The position numbers and the translations under genes were made by a program. Below, in pieces: positions 8,720 to 11,846 of a stretch of DNA of 11,846 nucleotides. The DNA lies in NCBI GenBank assembly GCA_028277865.1, contig JANQFM010000449.1, forward strand, positions 1-11,846, read 5' to 3'. The DNA comes from Acidobacteriota bacterium (lineage in GTDB: Bacteria; Acidobacteriota; UBA6911; RPQK01; DATIPO01). The notes beneath the pieces were generated by a model. It was not told the origin of the DNA. It made no database searches and was given only the letters and a program-made list of their open reading frames with translations. Position 1 is the stretch's first letter; each line of letters starts with the position of its first letter.

Positions 8720-8749
8720 AGTGTAATGCTCCTGACATTGGCGAGTCAA
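8720..8749 (-). promoter_or_regulatory. Sigma-70-type promoter of the peptide-redoxin-permease operon
   Basis: On the minus strand: TTGACT (8749-8744) as -35, an 18-base spacer, and TACACT (8725-8720) as -10, close to the housekeeping consensus. The predicted start near 8713 gives a leader of about 30 bases that contains the GGAGG of peptide 1. No other good promoter is seen between the four genes, so the whole operon is probably read from here. Confidence 0.65.
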
Positions 8750-8759
8750 GAGAAGACTC
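8743..8759. promoter_or_regulatory. Inverted repeat over the -35 of the peptide promoter
   Basis: GAGTC (8743-8747) and GACTC (8755-8759) form a 5-bp inverted repeat with a 7-base spacer, and one arm covers most of the -35 hexamer. The position suits an operator for a repressor or a two-fold activator, but the arms are short and chance is possible. Confidence 0.3.
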
Positions 8760-9054
8760 AAGCATTCTTGCCTGCACGGAGATCCCGTTTTTGGCCAAAA
8801 CCGGACGAGGGGAATACAGGGAATTCACGCAATAGACGCGGTCACTCAAGCTTTTGGGCAGACCAGCGGCCCCTGCGGTGGTTAGGTTGCTCCGTGCGTC
8901 TGTCGGTTCCTGTGCTCCGTCCCTTGTGTGGTGGGGAGGTTTGTTTCCGTCGATCCCGTAATGTCCAGCGCCGAGTTGGACGAACCGCAGGCTCACTTAA
9001 CCGCTTAGCTCGAAACGCGGGTTTCCCCTTTTCTCGGTCCCTTCCGTCAACAGT
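8760..9054. other. Intergenic region between divergent units
   Basis: I see no supportable gene in this roughly 300-bp stretch. A minus-strand frame from 8996 to 8715 (93 codons) has no Shine-Dalgarno, has unbalanced composition, resembles no family, and would run through the peptide-operon promoter. A small perfect hairpin, GAAAC-GCGG-GTTTC (9012-9025), lies 30 bases upstream of the protease -35. The region could hold regulatory sites for both units or a small RNA, but nothing is clear. Confidence 0.5.
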
Positions 9055-9084
9055 TTGCCATTTCCCTCCGCCACCGCCTAAGAT
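9055..9084 (+). promoter_or_regulatory. Sigma-70-type promoter of the Tricorn-type protease gene
   Basis: TTGCCA (9055-9060), an 18-base spacer and TAAGAT (9079-9084) form a good -35/-10 pair. Transcription would start near 9091, leaving only about 20 bases before the coding start. This argues for translation from 9111 or 9114 rather than from the in-frame ATG at 9093. Confidence 0.55.
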
Positions 9085-9103
9085 ACATCTGGATGAGCAA
9101 ACT

Positions 9104-9110
9104 GGAGGAG
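9104..9110 (+). promoter_or_regulatory. Shine-Dalgarno deciding the protease start
   Basis: GGAGGAG lies immediately before tandem ATG codons at 9111 and 9114. The distance from the GGAGG core is 2 bases to the first and 5 to the second, so the second (MKKSFSLW...) is the more likely start. An in-frame ATG at 9093 has no such site. Confidence 0.55.
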
Positions 9111-9113
9111 ATG

Positions 9114-11846
9114 ATGAAGAAGTCGTTCTCACTGTGGGTATTCACTGGAATCGTGTTGCTGCTTGACCCCTTCGCTTGGGCAGCCAACGACGGGGCCGCA
9201 AGCACCAAGATGCTGGCCGGGCCCAGCGTCAGCCGGAGTCACATCGCATTCAGCTATGATGGCGACATCTGGGTGGCCGGAATCGACGGAAGTGAGGTGC
9301 GCCGCCTCACGACTGCACCCGGAGACGAGACCAATCCCAGCTTTTCGCCCGACGGCGCTTTGGTCGCCTTCAGCGGCAACTACGACGGCAATCAGGACGT
9401 CTATGTGGTGCCCTCCCAAGGAGGCGTTCCCAGGCGATTGACCTGGCATCCCGGCAGGGACGCCGCCTTGGGATTCACTCCCGACGGCACTCGGGTCCTC
9501 TTTCGATCCGCCCGTCAGGTCTTCACCAACCGCCACTCCCAGCTTTTCACCGTCCCGGCGGGGGGCGGGCCTGCGGAGCGCCTGGACATTCCCCATGCTC
9601 ACAAGGCCTCCTACAGCCCTGATGGCGCACGGATGGCATACACGCCGCTTTCGGAAAGGTTCCGTCAATGGAAGAACTATCGGGGAGGCACCACTTCCCG
9701 CATCTGGCTTTACAATTTCAGCGATCACGCCGTAGTGCAGATCCCTCAGCCGGAAGGCCGATGCAATGACACCGATCCCATATGGCCCGACGGCAACAAG
9801 GTCTACTTCCTCTCCGACCGCAACGGCGAATTCAACCTTTTTTCCTACAACGTCCGCTCCAAGCGGATCAGCCAGCTGACCGAACACGAGGATTTCCCCA
9901 TTTTGTCGGCCTCGGCCGGCGGCGGCAAGATCATCTACGAGCAGGCCGGGATGCTGCACCTGTTCGATCCCAAGAAAGGGAAGAGCAAGCAGTTGGCGGT
10001 TTCGGTGGCCTCAGAGCTGCGCGAAACACGGCCCCGCTACGTGAGCGGCGCCCGATACATCCGCGATGGCAGCCTTTCGCCCAGCGGAGCGCGGGCTCTT
10101 TTCGAATTCCGGGGGGAGATCATCACCTTCCCCGCCAAGAAGGGGGATCCCCGCAACCTGACCCAGACCCCCGGCGCCCATGAACGCTCGCCCGCCTGGT
10201 CTCCCGACGGCGCCAAGGTAGCCTATTTTTCGGACCGCTCAGGCGAATATCAACTGCACGTCGCCAGCCAGGACGGGAAGGGCGAACCCAAAGCCTACCC
10301 CTTGCAGGGCGCGGGTTTCTACAGCCTGCTCAGCTGGTCTCCCGACAGCAAGAAAGTCGCCTTCATGGACAATTCCCTGGCTCTTTATTGGCTCGACCTG
10401 GAAAGCGGAGAGGCCAAAAAGGTCGGGGCCAACAGGCTGTACGGCCCGGGCAGTACCCAGGACATCGACTACGACTGGTCGCCCGATTCCCGCTGGATCG
10501 CCTATACGCTCAACAGCCACTCCATGATGCGGACGGTCCACCTCTATTCGCTGGAACAAGACCGTTCCCGGCCGGTCACGGACGGCTTGAGCGACGTGAC
10601 CCAGCCGACCTTTGACGCCGGCGGCAAGTACCTTTACTTTTTGGGGTCCACCGACGCCGGGCCTGTGCGGCAGTGGTTCGCCATGTCCAACGCCGACATG
10701 GAGTCGACCCAGTCGATCTACCTGGCTGTGCTGCGCAGCGACCTCCCCAATCCCTTGGCCCCTGAAAGCGATGAAGAAAGCGTCCCGGAGGCAAGTGAGG
10801 AAAAGCCGGAATCCGAGGCGGCCCCCAAAGAGGAGTCAGGCGAAGAAGAGAAGGGGGCTGAGGATAAAGGACCGCAGATCGACTTCGAGGACTTCAGCCA
10901 TCGGATCCTGGCCCTTCCCCTGCCGGCCCGCAGCTATTCCAGCCTCACAGCGGGCAAGGCCGGCGAACTTTATTTCCTGGAGTCCGCTCAAGGAGCCGGA
11001 CTGTTTGGGGGTCCGCCCGATGCAGAGCTGAAGCGATTCAGCCTGGCAAAGAGAGAAGCTGAGACGCTGGCTTCCGGAATCAGAGGATTCTCGCTTTCTG
11101 CCGACCTAAAGAAAATGCTTCTCTCCACCCGGGGCAACAACTGGAGCATTGTTGGGGCAGGCAAGGTCAAGCCAGGCGACGGCCGGCTCAATGTGGGCAG
11201 CATCCAGGTGCGAATCGACCCCCGCGATGAGTGGGCGCAGATCTTCAACGAGGCCTGGCGCATCAACCGCGACTACTTTTACGCCACCAACTTTCACGGC
11301 ACCGATTGGGAAGCGCAGCTCCAAAAGTACAGCGCTTTCCTTCCCCATCTGGCCACTCGGCGCGACCTCAACCGGGTCATCCGATGGATGTGCAGCGAAC
11401 TGGCGGTGGGCCATCACGGCGTAGGAGGCGGAGACAGCCTGGAACAACCCAATCAAGTGCGCGGAGGGTTGCTGGGCGCCGACTACAGCATCGAAAACGG
11501 CCGCTACCGCTTCTCCAAGGTCTACGGCGGGCTCAACTGGACCCCCAACCTGCGTTCCCCGCTTACCGAGCCGGGCGTCAACGTCAGGCAAGGGGAGTAC
11601 CTGCTGGCCGTCCAGGGACGCGATCTTCGTCCTCCCGAAAACCTTTACGGAAGCTTTGAGAACACAGCCGGAAAGAACATCGAAATCACGGTGGGGCCCA
11701 ATCCGGACGGCAGCGATTCGCGAACCGTCAGCGTGGTTCCCGTCCCCAACGAGGGCGCCCTGCGCAACCGGGCCTGGGTGGAAGGCAACCTGCGCAAGGT
11801 GAACGAGGCCACCAACGGACGTGTCGCCTATGTCTACGTGCCCAAC
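9114..11846 (+). CDS. Exported Tricorn-type protease (5' part, truncated by the window end)
   Basis: The frame is open for 911 codons to the edge; Tricorn homologues run to about 1050-1100 residues, so roughly the last 150-190 are missing. Residues 1-23 are a Sec signal peptide (MKKS, hydrophobic core, AWA cleavage site), so the enzyme works outside the cytoplasm, unlike archaeal Tricorn. Next come TolB/WD-like propeller blades with repeated SPDG motifs (about 33-690; for example NPSFSPDGALVAFSG, SPAWSPDGAKVAYFS), interrupted by an acidic Glu/Ser/Pro linker (about 552-587). The C1 domain begins at about 700 (DEWAQIFNEAWRINRDYFY). A PDZ-like domain lies at about 785-878, and the C2 catalytic domain has just begun. 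The C1 motif reads ELAVGHHGVGGGD: His767 is kept, but the preceding residue is Gly766 where archaeal Tricorn has Ser745. The catalytic Ser and Glu of C2 lie beyond the edge. Such proteins degrade oligopeptides. Transcribed alone from 9055-9084. Confidence 0.93.
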   Translation, partial: MKKSFSLWVFTGIVLLLDPFAWAANDGAASTKMLAGPSVSRSHIAFSYDGDIWVAGIDGSEVRRLTTAPGDETNPSFSPDGALVAFSGNYDGNQDVYVVPSQGGVPRRLTWHPGRDAALGFTPDGTRVLFRSARQVFTNRHSQLFTVPAGGGPAERLDIPHAHKASYSPDGARMAYTPLSERFRQWKNYRGGTTSRIWLYNFSDHAVVQIPQPEGRCNDTDPIWPDGNKVYFLSDRNGEFNLFSYNVRSKRISQLTEHEDFPILSASAGGGKIIYEQAGMLHLFDPKKGKSKQLAVSVASELRETRPRYVSGARYIRDGSLSPSGARALFEFRGEIITFPAKKGDPRNLTQTPGAHERSPAWSPDGAKVAYFSDRSGEYQLHVASQDGKGEPKAYPLQGAGFYSLLSWSPDSKKVAFMDNSLALYWLDLESGEAKKVGANRLYGPGSTQDIDYDWSPDSRWIAYTLNSHSMMRTVHLYSLEQDRSRPVTDGLSDVTQPTFDAGGKYLYFLGSTDAGPVRQWFAMSNADMESTQSIYLAVLRSDLPNPLAPESDEESVPEASEEKPESEAAPKEESGEEEKGAEDKGPQIDFEDFSHRILALPLPARSYSSLTAGKAGELYFLESAQGAGLFGGPPDAELKRFSLAKREAETLASGIRGFSLSADLKKMLLSTRGNNWSIVGAGKVKPGDGRLNVGSIQVRIDPRDEWAQIFNEAWRINRDYFYATNFHGTDWEAQLQKYSAFLPHLATRRDLNRVIRWMCSELAVGHHGVGGGDSLEQPNQVRGGLLGADYSIENGRYRFSKVYGGLNWTPNLRSPLTEPGVNVRQGEYLLAVQGRDLRPPENLYGSFENTAGKNIEITVGPNPDGSDSRTVSVVPVPNEGALRNRAWVEGNLRKVNEATNGRVAYVYVPN

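Noticed and set aside
8715..8996. 93-codon minus-strand ORF upstream of the peptide operon
   Set aside because: It has no Shine-Dalgarno, odd composition and no family resemblance, and it runs through a good promoter for the peptide operon.

Overview
The window looks like a chromosomal segment from a member of the Acidobacteriota or a close relative. This rests on gene content, not on a database search: an orphan MacB/FtsX-type permease of the kind greatly expanded in Acidobacteriota, a secreted Tricorn-protease homologue of the kind common there, and GC-rich coding sequence. Gene density is moderate, and there are no rRNA, tRNA, CRISPR or transposase genes that I can see.

Left part (1-1091): the 3' end of an unrecognised plus-strand gene (1-186), then a Phd/YefM-type antitoxin (308-529). 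The toxin start overlaps the antitoxin stop (ATGA), but the PIN-domain reading frame dies after 14 codons, so this is a decayed VapBC-like module. An extended -10 element and a perfect 19-bp tandem duplication lie just upstream of the antitoxin. A stand-alone sigma-70 region-4-like HTH protein (819-1091) follows.

Middle (1263-4991): a complete cobalamin-dependent methionine synthase, metH, with all four modules and the zinc, cobalamin and AdoMet motifs intact. No cobalamin or SAM riboswitch is recognisable in its 171-bp leader.

Minus-strand operon (8749 down to 5069): a good sigma-70-type promoter at 8720-8749 reads into two tandem paralogous 77-residue exported peptides (8682-8449 and 8405-8172). 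They share an eight-cysteine framework and a KNR tail. Next come a membrane-anchored thioredoxin-fold protein whose active site reads CPYT instead of CxxC (8030-7428), and, one base later, an eight-TM orphan ABC permease (7426-5069). No ATPase gene is present. This peptide-redoxin-permease set is the most interesting thing in the window and may be an undescribed system that exports or matures disulfide-rich peptides. The operon converges on metH.

Right part (8750-11846): a 300-bp stretch without genes, then a plus-strand promoter (9055-9084) and a signal-peptide-bearing Tricorn-type protease (9114 to the window end, truncated by the edge). It is transcribed divergently from the peptide operon. 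Its C1 catalytic motif has Gly where archaeal Tricorn has Ser next to the conserved His.
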